Part shown: in pieces, positions 1-4,546 of the stretch
Numbering within the stretch: position 1 is the stretch's first letter
Layout: each line of letters starts with the position of its first letter
Assembly: GCA_012837465.1 (NCBI GenBank)
Contig: DURG01000121.1
Location: 1 to 5,731 of the forward strand
Length of the DNA: 5,731 nt
DNA from: Propionibacterium sp.
Lineage (GTDB): Bacteria; Actinomycetota; Actinomycetes; Propionibacteriales; Propionibacteriaceae
Direction: 5' to 3'
Notes under the pieces: model-generated
Seen by the model: only the letters and a program-made list of their open reading frames with translations
The model's database searches: none
Told to the model about the DNA's origin: nothing
Program-made: the position numbers and the translations under genes

Positions 1-89
1 ACGAGGTGGCCGAGGCCCTCGCCGTGTTCAGCGGAGTCCGCGCGGTACGCCGCGCCTACGGGCCGGTGGCCGGGGCGCAGGTGATGTAA
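1..89 (+). CDS. C-terminal end of an unidentified protein (partial)
   Basis: The reading frame starting at base 3 is open and ends at TAA 87-89, giving the last 28 residues of a protein whose start lies outside the window. The tail is Ala/Val/Arg rich (it ends GPVAGAQVM) and has no motif I recognise, so I assign no function. Its reality is supported by the tight junction with the next gene: the GTG of the MarR-type gene follows the stop codon directly (TAA at 87-89, GTG at 90-92). The two are therefore probably cotranscribed, and this protein may be a target or partner of that regulator. Confidence 0.6.
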   Translation, partial: EVAEALAVFSGVRAVRRAYGPVAGAQVM

Positions 90-575
90 GTGAACGACGA
101 GGTGGATGAGGTCGTCCGCGCCTGGCAGCGGGAACGATCCGACATGGCGTTGGAGCCCATGCACGTGTGGTCCCGCATCGACCGGCTCTCAGGCATCCTC
201 GACGTCCACCGCAAGGCGGCCTTCTCGCAGCATGAGATCGAGAGCTGGGAGTTCGACGTGCTCGCCGCCCTACGTCGGGCGGGCGAGCCCTACCAGCTCA
301 CTCCCGGCCAACTCCTCAAGGAGACCCACGTCACGTCCGGCACCATGACCAACCGGATCGACCGCCTCGCCACGAGGGGAGCGGTCACCCGGGAGCCTGA
401 TCCGAACGACGGGCGGGGCGTGCTCGTGTCGCTGACGCGGCAAGGCCTGATGCTGGTGGATGCGGCGCTGGAGTCGCTGCTGAACCTGGAGGCGACCCTG
501 TTGCGGGGCTGGGAGCCGGAGGACCGCACGAAGATGGCCGCCTACTTGCGGCGTTTGCTCCTCGACGCGTCCTGA
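90..575 (+). CDS. MarR-family winged helix-turn-helix transcriptional regulator
   Basis: The 161-residue product has the length and layout of MarR regulators, which are small dimeric DNA-binding proteins that usually repress adjacent efflux or metabolic genes and respond to phenolic or other small ligands. A helical N-terminal part (about 20-60, with WEFDVLAALRRAG before the DNA-binding domain) is followed by a winged helix at about 68-118. The recognition helix region is VTSGTMTNRIDRLATRG (81-97), and the wing carries the family-type Asp-x-Arg near DPNDGRGVLVSLT (104-116). A C-terminal helix completes the dimer interface. The GTG start at 90 touches the preceding stop codon, and an AGGTG purine stretch at 79-83 sits 6 bases upstream, so translation is probably coupled to the upstream gene. 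The ligand and targets cannot be told from sequence. The 3' end overlaps the convergent TetR gene by 34 bases. Confidence 0.9.
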   Translation: MNDEVDEVVRAWQRERSDMALEPMHVWSRIDRLSGILDVHRKAAFSQHEIESWEFDVLAALRRAGEPYQLTPGQLLKETHVTSGTMTNRIDRLATRGAVTREPDPNDGRGVLVSLTRQGLMLVDAALESLLNLEATLLRGWEPEDRTKMAAYLRRLLLDAS

Positions 576-1276
576 TCCCCCTCCGCGGCCGCCTGGTCGC
601 GTTGCAGCCTCTGGTCGATGGTCTCCATGATGAGCTTGGGTTCCGTCTGGAGGTGCGCCATGCCGTTCCACGCCAGGTTGATCAGGTGGCGCGCCACGAC
701 CTCGCGCGAGGGTTCACGGCTGTCGAGCCACTGTTGCCCGGTCTGCGCGACGAGCCCGACGAGGGCCTGCGCGTAGAGGCCGGCGAACTGGGGATCGTGC
801 CCGGTGCGGCTGAACTCGGCGGCGAGGAGGTCCTCGACCTGCACGGCGATGTCGCTCAGGATGGAGGCGAATGAGCCGGTGGGTTGGCCCGCCGTCGGCA
901 CCGATGAATCCCGCGAGAGGATGCGGAATCCATCCGGGCAGCTCTCGATGTATTCGAGCAGCGCCATGGCGCCGCGCTCCAGCAACTCGCGCGAGCGCGC
1001 ACCGGGGGTGGTCAGGGCGCTGCGGATGGCGTTGTGGAGGGTTTGGGTCTCGCGGTCCACGACGACGGCGTAGGCCCCCTCCTTGCCCCCGAAGTGCTCG
1101 TAGACAACGGGTTTGGACACCCCGGCGCGGGCGGCGATCTCCTCGACGGAGGTGCCCTCGAAGCCGCGCTCGGCGAACAGTTCGCGGGAGATCTCCAACA
1201 ACTGTTCCCGCCGTTGCGTGGCCGTCATCCGCGTCCGGGATCGGCGGGCACGGTTCGGGGCTTCGGGAGTGGTCAC
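542..1276 (-). CDS. TetR/AcrR-family transcriptional regulator
   Basis: The product is a 244-residue one-component repressor-type protein. A basic leader (about 1-22, rich in Arg) precedes a typical TetR DNA-binding domain at about 23-70: LLEISRELFAERGFEGTSVEEIA, then the helix-turn-helix ARAGVSKPVVYEHFGGKEGAY. The rest is a helical ligand and dimer domain without an identifiable ligand class, ending in a charged tail (SRSKRRK). The GTG start at 1276-1274 overlaps the TGA stop of the glycosylase gene by four bases (GTGA). There is no strong Shine-Dalgarno sequence of its own, so it is probably translated by coupling; an internal ATG at 1228 lacks a ribosome site and is less likely. It is the second gene of the tag operon. 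Its target is unknown, and autoregulation of the pair is only an inference from operon structure. Confidence 0.92.
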   Translation of the reverse strand: MTTPEAPNRARRSRTRMTATQRREQLLEISRELFAERGFEGTSVEEIAARAGVSKPVVYEHFGGKEGAYAVVVDRETQTLHNAIRSALTTPGARSRELLERGAMALLEYIESCPDGFRILSRDSSVPTAGQPTGSFASILSDIAVQVEDLLAAEFSRTGHDPQFAGLYAQALVGLVAQTGQQWLDSREPSREVVARHLINLAWNGMAHLQTEPKLIMETIDQRLQRDQAAAEGDQDASRSKRRK

Positions 1277-1851
1277 CCCAGCAGTCTAGGCTCCCGCGCC
1301 AGCCAGCACCCCTTGATGTGGTCGTCGACGATGCCGATGGCCTGCATCAGCGCGTACATCGTCGTGGGGCCGACGAAGCGGAAGCCGCGCTTGTGCATCG
1401 CCTTGCTCAGGGCCTCGGACTCCTCGGTGCTGCTTGGCACGTCGAAGGCGGTCAGCGGCGCCTGCTCGCGTGGCTCGGGGGCGTGCTTGAGGATGAGGTC
1501 CGCCAAGCGCTCGCCGTCGTCGTGCATGGCGTTGAGGGCGCGGGCATTGCCGATGGTGGCCATGATCTTCATCCGATTGCGGATGATCTCCGGGTTGGCC
1601 ATGAGCCGCTCCACGTCGTCCTCGTCGTACCCGGCGACGACGGCGGGGTCGAAGTCGTCGAAGGCCTCGCGGAAGGCCTCCCGCTTGCGCAGCACCGTCA
1701 GCCAGCTGAGTCCGGCCTGGAACCCCTCGAGGCAGACCCGTTCGAGGAGCTCGCGCTCGTCGTCGGAGACCTCGAGCGGACGGCCCCACTCCTCGTCGTG
1801 GTAGGCCTGATACAGGGGGTCGTTGGCGCCGAAGCAGCGCACCTTGTCCAT
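1273..1851 (-). CDS. tag: DNA-3-methyladenine glycosylase I
   Basis: This 192-residue cytoplasmic base-excision-repair enzyme removes 3-methyladenine from alkylated DNA, leaving an abasic site. It aligns along its length with E. coli Tag from memory: DPLYQAYHDEEWG near the N-terminus, CLEGFQAGLSW at 40-50, IIRNRMKI and the C-terminal SKAMHKRGFRFVGPTTMYALMQA. The zinc-snap ligands are present as C6, H18, H178 and C182, and the active-site Glu corresponds to E42 with W22 and W50 nearby. The Trp at E. coli position 6 is not matched here, where the residues are Phe-Gly. I chose the ATG at 1851-1849 because GGAGGAG lies 6 bases upstream; the frame is open 16 codons further, but that extension falls outside the conserved protein. 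It is the first gene of a two-gene operon with the TetR gene. Confidence 0.95.
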   Translation of the reverse strand: MDKVRCFGANDPLYQAYHDEEWGRPLEVSDDERELLERVCLEGFQAGLSWLTVLRKREAFREAFDDFDPAVVAGYDEDDVERLMANPEIIRNRMKIMATIGNARALNAMHDDGERLADLILKHAPEPREQAPLTAFDVPSSTEESEALSKAMHKRGFRFVGPTTMYALMQAIGIVDDHIKGCWLAREPRLLG

Positions 1852-1857
1852 GTGGTT

Positions 1858-1864
1858 CTCCTCC
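1858..1864 (-). promoter_or_regulatory. Ribosome binding site of tag
   Basis: GGAGGAG on the - strand lies 6 bases before the ATG at 1851. It is the clearest Shine-Dalgarno sequence in the window and fixes the tag start at 1851 rather than the upstream in-frame ATG at 1899. Confidence 0.8.
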
Positions 1865-1871
1865 GTCAACG

Positions 1872-1899
1872 GAACTAGTGTCGCTCCCACTATGGGCAA
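1872..1899 (-). promoter_or_regulatory. Possible promoter of the tag-tetR operon
   Basis: On the - strand, TTGCCC (1899-1894) and TAGTTC (1877-1872) are separated by 16 bases and stand just upstream of the tag ribosome site, giving a plausible -35/-10 pair and a short leader. Both hexamers deviate from consensus, so this is a weak call based on position and spacing. Confidence 0.3.
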
Positions 1900-1927
1900 A
1901 ACGCCACTGGAATCACCACGAGGTTCC

Positions 1928-1952
1928 GGGCCTGTGGATAACCACGCGGCCC
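1928..1952. other. Palindromic element containing a DnaA-box-like 9-mer
   Basis: GGGCC (1928-1932) pairs with GGCCC (1948-1952) and encloses GTGG-ATAA-CCAC, forming a broken hairpin in the gap between tag and the tRNA gene. Inside it, TGTGGATAA at 1933-1941 is the reverse complement of TTATCCACA, the classical DnaA box. Only one copy is seen, and no AT-rich unwinding region or box cluster accompanies it, so it is not an origin. It lies where the -35 region of the tRNA promoter would be. Confidence 0.45.
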
Positions 1953-1958
1953 ACTTGG

Positions 1959-1964
1959 TAGACT
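1959..1964 (+). promoter_or_regulatory. Possible -10 element of the tRNA gene
   Basis: TAGACT at 1959-1964 matches the TAnnnT pattern of actinobacterial -10 elements and lies 24 bases before the tRNA 5' end, a usual distance for a stable-RNA promoter with a short leader. No good -35 is visible; the expected place overlaps the palindrome at 1928-1952. Confidence 0.4.
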
Positions 1965-1969
1965 CTCGG

Positions 1970-1987
1970 CAGCCTCAGACGAGGCTG
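1970..1987 (+). other. 7-bp hairpin in the tRNA 5' leader
   Basis: CAGCCTC (1970-1976), loop AGAC, GAGGCTG (1981-1987) form a perfect seven-pair stem ending one base before the tRNA 5' end at 1989. In the transcript it would sit against the RNase P cleavage site. It has no T tract, so it is not a terminator. Confidence 0.55.
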
Positions 1988-1988
1988 A

Positions 1989-2070
1989 TCCCCGGTTGGT
2001 CTTTCGGCAGGGCCCGCCTGACTTTGAATCAGGATTAGCGAAGTAGGTTCGACTCCTACCCGGGGAGCCA
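1989..2070 (+). tRNA. tRNA-Gln (anticodon UUG), atypical, CCA encoded
   Basis: The acceptor stem TCCCCGG (1989-1995) pairs perfectly with CCGGGGA (2060-2066), followed by discriminator G and encoded CCA (2068-2070). The anticodon stem CCTGA/TCAGG closes the loop CTTTGAA, reading UUG, which decodes CAA (Gln). The T arm is GTAGG-TTCGACT-CCTAC. U1-A72 and G73 suit a glutamine tRNA. The D arm (GGTC/GGCC) is irregular: position 14 is T instead of the near-universal A, one extra base lies after the D loop and another between the D and anticodon stems, and the variable region is 9 bases (ATTAGCGAA). The total is 82 bases with CCA, against about 76 normally. It could be a functional divergent tRNA or one decaying after the neighbouring insertion. 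The isotype rests on the anticodon and acceptor end. Confidence 0.75.
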
Positions 2071-2095
2071 ACGTAATGTCTCAGGACATCGAAAT

Positions 2096-2137
2096 AGCCT
2101 GAACCCCCATTGTCAGGGTTCAGGCTTCTTCTTTTTT
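2096..2137 (+). terminator. Strong intrinsic terminator after the tRNA
   Basis: AGCCTGAACCC (2096-2106) and GGGTTCAGGCT (2116-2126) form an 11-pair stem with a 9-base loop, followed by TCTTCTTTTTT to 2137. It lies 26 bases after the tRNA CCA and would end that transcript. It overlaps the transposase stop codon, so by origin it is the IS element's own terminator. On the - strand no T tract follows. Confidence 0.85.
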
Positions 2138-2228
2138 CTGGCTGAGGAGTTGGTAGTCCTTGTCAGGACTGAGTGTGCTCGCGCAGGATTTCGCCGGTGC
2201 TGGCGTTGATGACGGTGATGTCCAGGTC
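2120..2228 (-). pseudogene. Transposase fragment, IS481-like, truncated and frameshifted
   Basis: This is the coding part of the IS remnant: about 17 codons in one frame, a frameshift at about 2174-2177, then 17 codons in a second frame to TGA 2122-2120. Without the shift the first frame would stop after HTQS at 2163. The catalytic integrase core is absent, so no activity is possible. The stop codon lies within the right arm of the terminator hairpin at 2096-2126. Confidence 0.7.
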
Positions 2229-2232
2229 TCAC

Positions 2233-2898
2233 ATGCCGGTTGTTTCGGAGCCTGTGGCACAACTCGGGGCCGCTGTCGCCCGGAGATTCGCTCGTGACGG
2301 ATTCGACGTCGCCCTGATCTCGCGCACAGCCGAGCGCGTCGAAGCGGTCGCCGTACAGCTTCGCGGCGAAGGCGTCAACGCCCGCGCCTACGCCGCCGAT
2401 GTCAAGGATCGGGCCAGCCTGCGGGATGCGCTGGATGCTGCGGCCGCAGACCTCGGTGCCATCACCGTCCTGCAGTACAGCCCGCTGCCGGCGCGTGAGT
2501 TCATGCGCCCCATCCTGGAAACCACAGTGGAGGACCTGCAGTCCGCCATCGAGTTCTCCGTCTACGGTGCTCTGACCGCGGCGCACCATGTCATGCAGAA
2601 CATGCGCTTCAAGGGCGGCGGCACCATCATCTTCGTCAACGGAGGCACAGCTGTGCGGCCACTGGCGAAGTTCGGGGGCACCTCAGTTGCCTTCCACGGC
2701 GAATCCGCGCTGGGCGCCGGACTGCATGAGGCCCTTGAGCCAGACAACATCTACGTCGGGCAACTCATCATTCCGGGCGGCATCATCGAAGGGCACCCGC
2801 GTAAGGACCCTGCTGTTCTCGCGGAGAAGATCTGGTCGATGCACGTCGAACGGGGTGAGTTCCGAGTCTTCGCCGGCGACATGGACCGCGACGGCTGA
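2233..2898 (+). CDS. SDR-like oxidoreductase with degenerate N-terminus (possible pseudogene)
   Basis: From ATG 2233 the product is 221 residues, close to full length for an atypical short-chain dehydrogenase subfamily. Recognisable parts are LGAAVARRFARDGFDVALISR (11-31), AADVKD (54-59), VLQYSP (79-84), GTIIFVNGG (130-138) and QLIIPGGIIEGHP with a C-terminal RGEFRVFAGD. The TGxxxGxG loop that binds NAD(P) is absent: residues 1-12 read MPVVSEPVAQLG. At the usual Tyr-xxx-Lys site the residues are F154 and S158; loss of YxxxK is, as I recall, common in this subfamily. The frame is also open to a GTG at 2173, but that part is IS-derived antisense. No promoter and only a poor ribosome site are visible between the IS fragment and the ATG. 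The frame is otherwise undamaged. Substrate unknown; activity doubtful. Confidence 0.7.
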   Translation: MPVVSEPVAQLGAAVARRFARDGFDVALISRTAERVEAVAVQLRGEGVNARAYAADVKDRASLRDALDAAAADLGAITVLQYSPLPAREFMRPILETTVEDLQSAIEFSVYGALTAAHHVMQNMRFKGGGTIIFVNGGTAVRPLAKFGGTSVAFHGESALGAGLHEALEPDNIYVGQLIIPGGIIEGHPRKDPAVLAEKIWSMHVERGEFRVFAGDMDRDG

Positions 2899-2940
2899 GG
2901 CCGAGGAGCAGCCAGCGGAATTGCCGCGCCTGCAACGGCA

Positions 2941-2976
2941 CAACGCCCTCCCGCTCCGAAGAGTTGGAGGGCGTTG
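2941..2976. terminator. Hairpin terminator between convergent genes
   Basis: CAACGCCCTCC (2941-2951) and GGAGGGCGTTG (2966-2976) form an 11-pair stem with a small inner stem CTC-CGAA-GAG in the loop. A short T run (2986-2989) follows on the + side, none on the - side. It lies 42 bases after the SDR stop and 33 bases past the end of the RDD gene, so it probably stops transcription from both directions, mainly +. Confidence 0.65.
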
Positions 2977-3009
2977 CCCATACGCTTTTCCCCTGGTGAG
3001 GGAAGCAAC

Positions 3010-3726
3010 TCAGCCGATCTTGATGACCTGCGTTCCGTCTGCGAACTTGTCATGCCAAGCACGGCGGCCGACGACGTCGCTGTTGATGCCGACCGCAATC
3101 ATGATGGCCGCGACGAGTTGGCCAATGCTGGCGAGGAGGCCGCCGATGAGCGGGAGCACACCCAGGATGCCAAGGGCCACCCAGATGTTGCGCTTGATGG
3201 CCTGCTCCATGGTGGGACGCCCGCCGTCGGGCCCCCGGGTCTCCAACTTCATCACCATCTTGCCGAGCGTCTGCCCGCGGCTGGACTCCAGGTAGGCGAA
3301 GTACCCCAGGTAGAGGGCCGCCATCAGCACTGAACTGACCAGGTTGGACAGGAAGCTGCTGCCACCCGAGCCGAAGAACCCGAAGTTGCCTCCCATCAGG
3401 AGGCTTACCACGAGGAATCCGATGACAATTGAACCCGCGACCATCAGGATCGCGAAGTCGATCAGACGGGCGAGGAACCTGTCGACGAGTTCACCGGGCT
3501 GACCGACCTTGCTGACCGGCTGACCATAGGGCTGTCCTGCCGGTTGGCCGTAAGGCTGGCCGGGCTGCTGGGGGTGGGGTTGGCTGGGCTGCTGACCGTA
3601 GGGTTGGCCGGGCTGCTGACCGTAAGGCTGACCTGGCTGCTCGCCATAGGGCTGGCCGGTGGGCTGGCTCGGCTGTTGGAACTCACCAGGCTGCGGCATA
3701 TCGTTGGGCTGGTTTGGATCGGACAC
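3010..3726 (-). CDS. RDD-family membrane protein with Pro/Gln/Gly-rich N-terminal repeats
   Basis: This 238-residue protein has a disordered N-terminus and a membrane RDD domain. Residues 24-71 are six consecutive octapeptides of GQPYGQQP type. The RDD domain starts at RFLARLIDFAIL (83-94, with the signature Arg and Asp). Predicted membrane segments lie at about 88-111, 125-146 and 181-212 (the last long enough for two short passes). The GQTLGK motif follows the second segment at 151-156, and RRAWHDKFADGTQV (221-234) closes the domain. Family function is poorly defined; transport roles have been proposed for some members. The GTG start at 3726 is supported by AGAGG 6 bases upstream. It follows the DUF1707 gene by 108 bases in the same direction and may have its own promoter. 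Such Pro/Gln-rich tails are common on actinobacterial envelope proteins. Confidence 0.92.
   Translation of the reverse strand: MSDPNQPNDMPQPGEFQQPSQPTGQPYGEQPGQPYGQQPGQPYGQQPSQPHPQQPGQPYGQPAGQPYGQPVSKVGQPGELVDRFLARLIDFAILMVAGSIVIGFLVVSLLMGGNFGFFGSGGSSFLSNLVSSVLMAALYLGYFAYLESSRGQTLGKMVMKLETRGPDGGRPTMEQAIKRNIWVALGILGVLPLIGGLLASIGQLVAAIMIAVGINSDVVGRRAWHDKFADGTQVIKIG
3514..3657 (-). repeat. Six tandem 24-bp units in the RDD gene (octapeptide repeat)
   Basis: The codons for residues 24-71 form six in-register 24-base units, translating as GQPYGEQP, GQPYGQQP (twice), SQPHPQQP, GQPYGQPA and GQPYGQPV. The fourth unit is the most diverged. Copies of this kind can gain or lose units by slippage without breaking the frame. 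Confidence 0.85.
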
Positions 3727-3732
3727 GGGACA

Positions 3733-3737
3733 CCTCT
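3733..3737 (-). promoter_or_regulatory. Ribosome binding site of the RDD gene
   Basis: AGAGG on the - strand lies 6 bases before the GTG at 3726 and decides that start. Confidence 0.6.
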
Positions 3738-3775
3738 TTGCGATCGATGTACTGAAGGTGCGGTTGCATCAGTCC

Positions 3776-3819
3776 CCAGGGACTCTAGTGCCCTGGCGCC
3801 TCTGATGGTGGACGTCCAC
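3776..3819. other. Two palindromes in the DUF1707-RDD gap
   Basis: CCAGGG (3776-3781) pairs with CCCTGG (3791-3796), and the stem continues inside as ACT/AGT with one bulge. Just to the right, GTGGACGTCCAC (3808-3819) is a perfect 12-base palindrome. Neither has a T tract, so they are weak terminator candidates; operator or attenuator roles are possible. The gap otherwise shows no clear promoter. Confidence 0.45.
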
Positions 3820-3834
3820 GGAACTCCTGGTCAT

Positions 3835-4536
3835 TCAGCGGGAGTTCTCCCCGGGCCGATTTGTCGGTGCGTCGCGCCGTGACCCCGTCCCGGAGGTGAT
3901 CGCCTGCTGTCGGGCCCGTTTGCGCAGTTCCCGTGGCTTCGGGTGCCGGACACGAACAGACATGGTGGTACTGCCGCGCAGGATCAGCCGCGGATGGTCC
4001 CCAGAGGGCCGGGTGGGGACAACGGAGTAGATGGTTCCGGACTGGCCAGAGACATTGAGCTGTTGCACATCGACACCCCAACCCTCCGGCACGATGACGT
4101 GCACACTGGGATTACCGGTGATCACCACGTCGATGACCTTCTGCAACGGATTGGCGAAAGTGCAGTTGAGCCTCACTGTGCCGAACCCGGTGCCGATGAT
4201 CTCGATGAATGGCGGCAGATCCCACTCACCATCGAACGTGTGCCCGGACCACGAGGAGCGGATGATCAACGGGTTCTCCCAACTGAGGCCCGGCCCGTCG
4301 CCGAGGGGGAGGTTGTCCGCCAGGACGGAAGGGAGATCCCGTGCCGGCACCAGATCATCGAGAATCCGGTAGAGGTCTTCGCGGCTGAAGGCGTTCAGCG
4401 CCGTCGGCAGCCGGGCGTGCAGTTCCTCGACGGTGAGCCTGCCGTCCGCGACGGCCTCACGCAGGATGGAAGCGGCTCGGTCACGCTGCAGGGCGGTGAC
4501 GCGCAACCGGCCATCGGGGATGTCGTGGAACTCCAT
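3835..4536 (-). CDS. DUF1707 domain-containing protein with LiaF-like C-terminal domain
   Basis: This 233-residue protein has no membrane segment. Residues 8-62 match the DUF1707 helical domain, common at the N-terminus of actinobacterial proteins: GRLRVTALQRDRAASILREAVADGRLTVEELHARL, then a helix ending LYRILDDLVP. From about 95 to 205 it is β-rich (GTVRLNCTF, VIDVVITGNPSVHVIVPEGWGVDV, LILRGSTTMSVRVRHP), resembling the repeat fold of LiaF/cell-wall-stress-response C-terminal domains. A basic tail follows (KPRELRKRARQQ…). The function is not established. I chose ATG 4536 because the conserved domain begins right after it; the frame is open 36 codons further, but that part overlaps xthA. The start lies 10 bases after the xthA stop with no clear Shine-Dalgarno, so coupled translation from xthA is likely. 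Confidence 0.85.
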   Translation of the reverse strand: MEFHDIPDGRLRVTALQRDRAASILREAVADGRLTVEELHARLPTALNAFSREDLYRILDDLVPARDLPSVLADNLPLGDGPGLSWENPLIIRSSWSGHTFDGEWDLPPFIEIIGTGFGTVRLNCTFANPLQKVIDVVITGNPSVHVIVPEGWGVDVQQLNVSGQSGTIYSVVPTRPSGDHPRLILRGSTTMSVRVRHPKPRELRKRARQQAITSGTGSRRDAPTNRPGENSR

Positions 4537-4546
4537 GGTGCGCAGG

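Larger units (their letters stand above)
2072..2228 (-). mobile_element. Remnant of an IS481-like insertion sequence (terminal end plus transposase C-terminus)
   Basis: On the - strand, 2228-2163 reads DLDITVINASTGEILRE, and a shifted frame continues LSPDKDYQLLSQKKEEA to a TGA at 2122-2120. Together these match the usual end of actinobacterial IS481-type transposases (…DLDI.V.NA.TGE.LRELTL.P..DYQ), recalled from the family. A two-base loss between 2178 and 2173 explains the shift. Toward the tRNA, GTAATGTCTCAGGACATCG (2073-2091) looks like the terminal inverted repeat, with the internal palindrome ATGTC/GACAT. Everything upstream of the transposase's last ~35 codons, including the catalytic DDE core, is missing: directly before DLD the frame meets a stop, and the sequence changes to the SDR gene. 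This is a dead fragment that begins about one base after the tRNA CCA. Confidence 0.7.

Noticed and set aside
871..1878. Long open frame on + opposite the tetR and tag genes
   Set aside because: It mirrors two well-supported - strand genes. The predicted protein is low-complexity, rich in Arg/Pro then Val/His/Gly, as expected for an antisense frame in GC-rich DNA, and it has no ribosome site or family motif.
1928..1952. A replication origin suggested by the DnaA-box 9-mer
   Set aside because: There is only one box, no AT-rich unwinding region, and none of the usual dnaA/dnaN/rpmH neighbours.
1989..2230. Prophage or genomic island boundary at the tRNA
   Set aside because: There is no integrase gene and no duplicated tRNA 3' end in the window. 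The foreign sequence present is explained by a short IS481-like fragment.
2173..2232. Upstream GTG start for the SDR gene
   Set aside because: The added 20 residues are translated from antisense IS sequence and have no similarity to an SDR N-terminus, so ATG 2233 is preferred.
2113..2589. Open frame on - across the IS remnant and the SDR gene
   Set aside because: Its frame matches neither the transposase tail nor any known protein. It spans an obvious IS/SDR breakpoint and arises from codon bias of the SDR gene.
3514..3657. CRISPR-like array from regular 24-base spacing
   Set aside because: The units are contiguous, in frame and code for GQPYGQQP repeats; there are no spacers.
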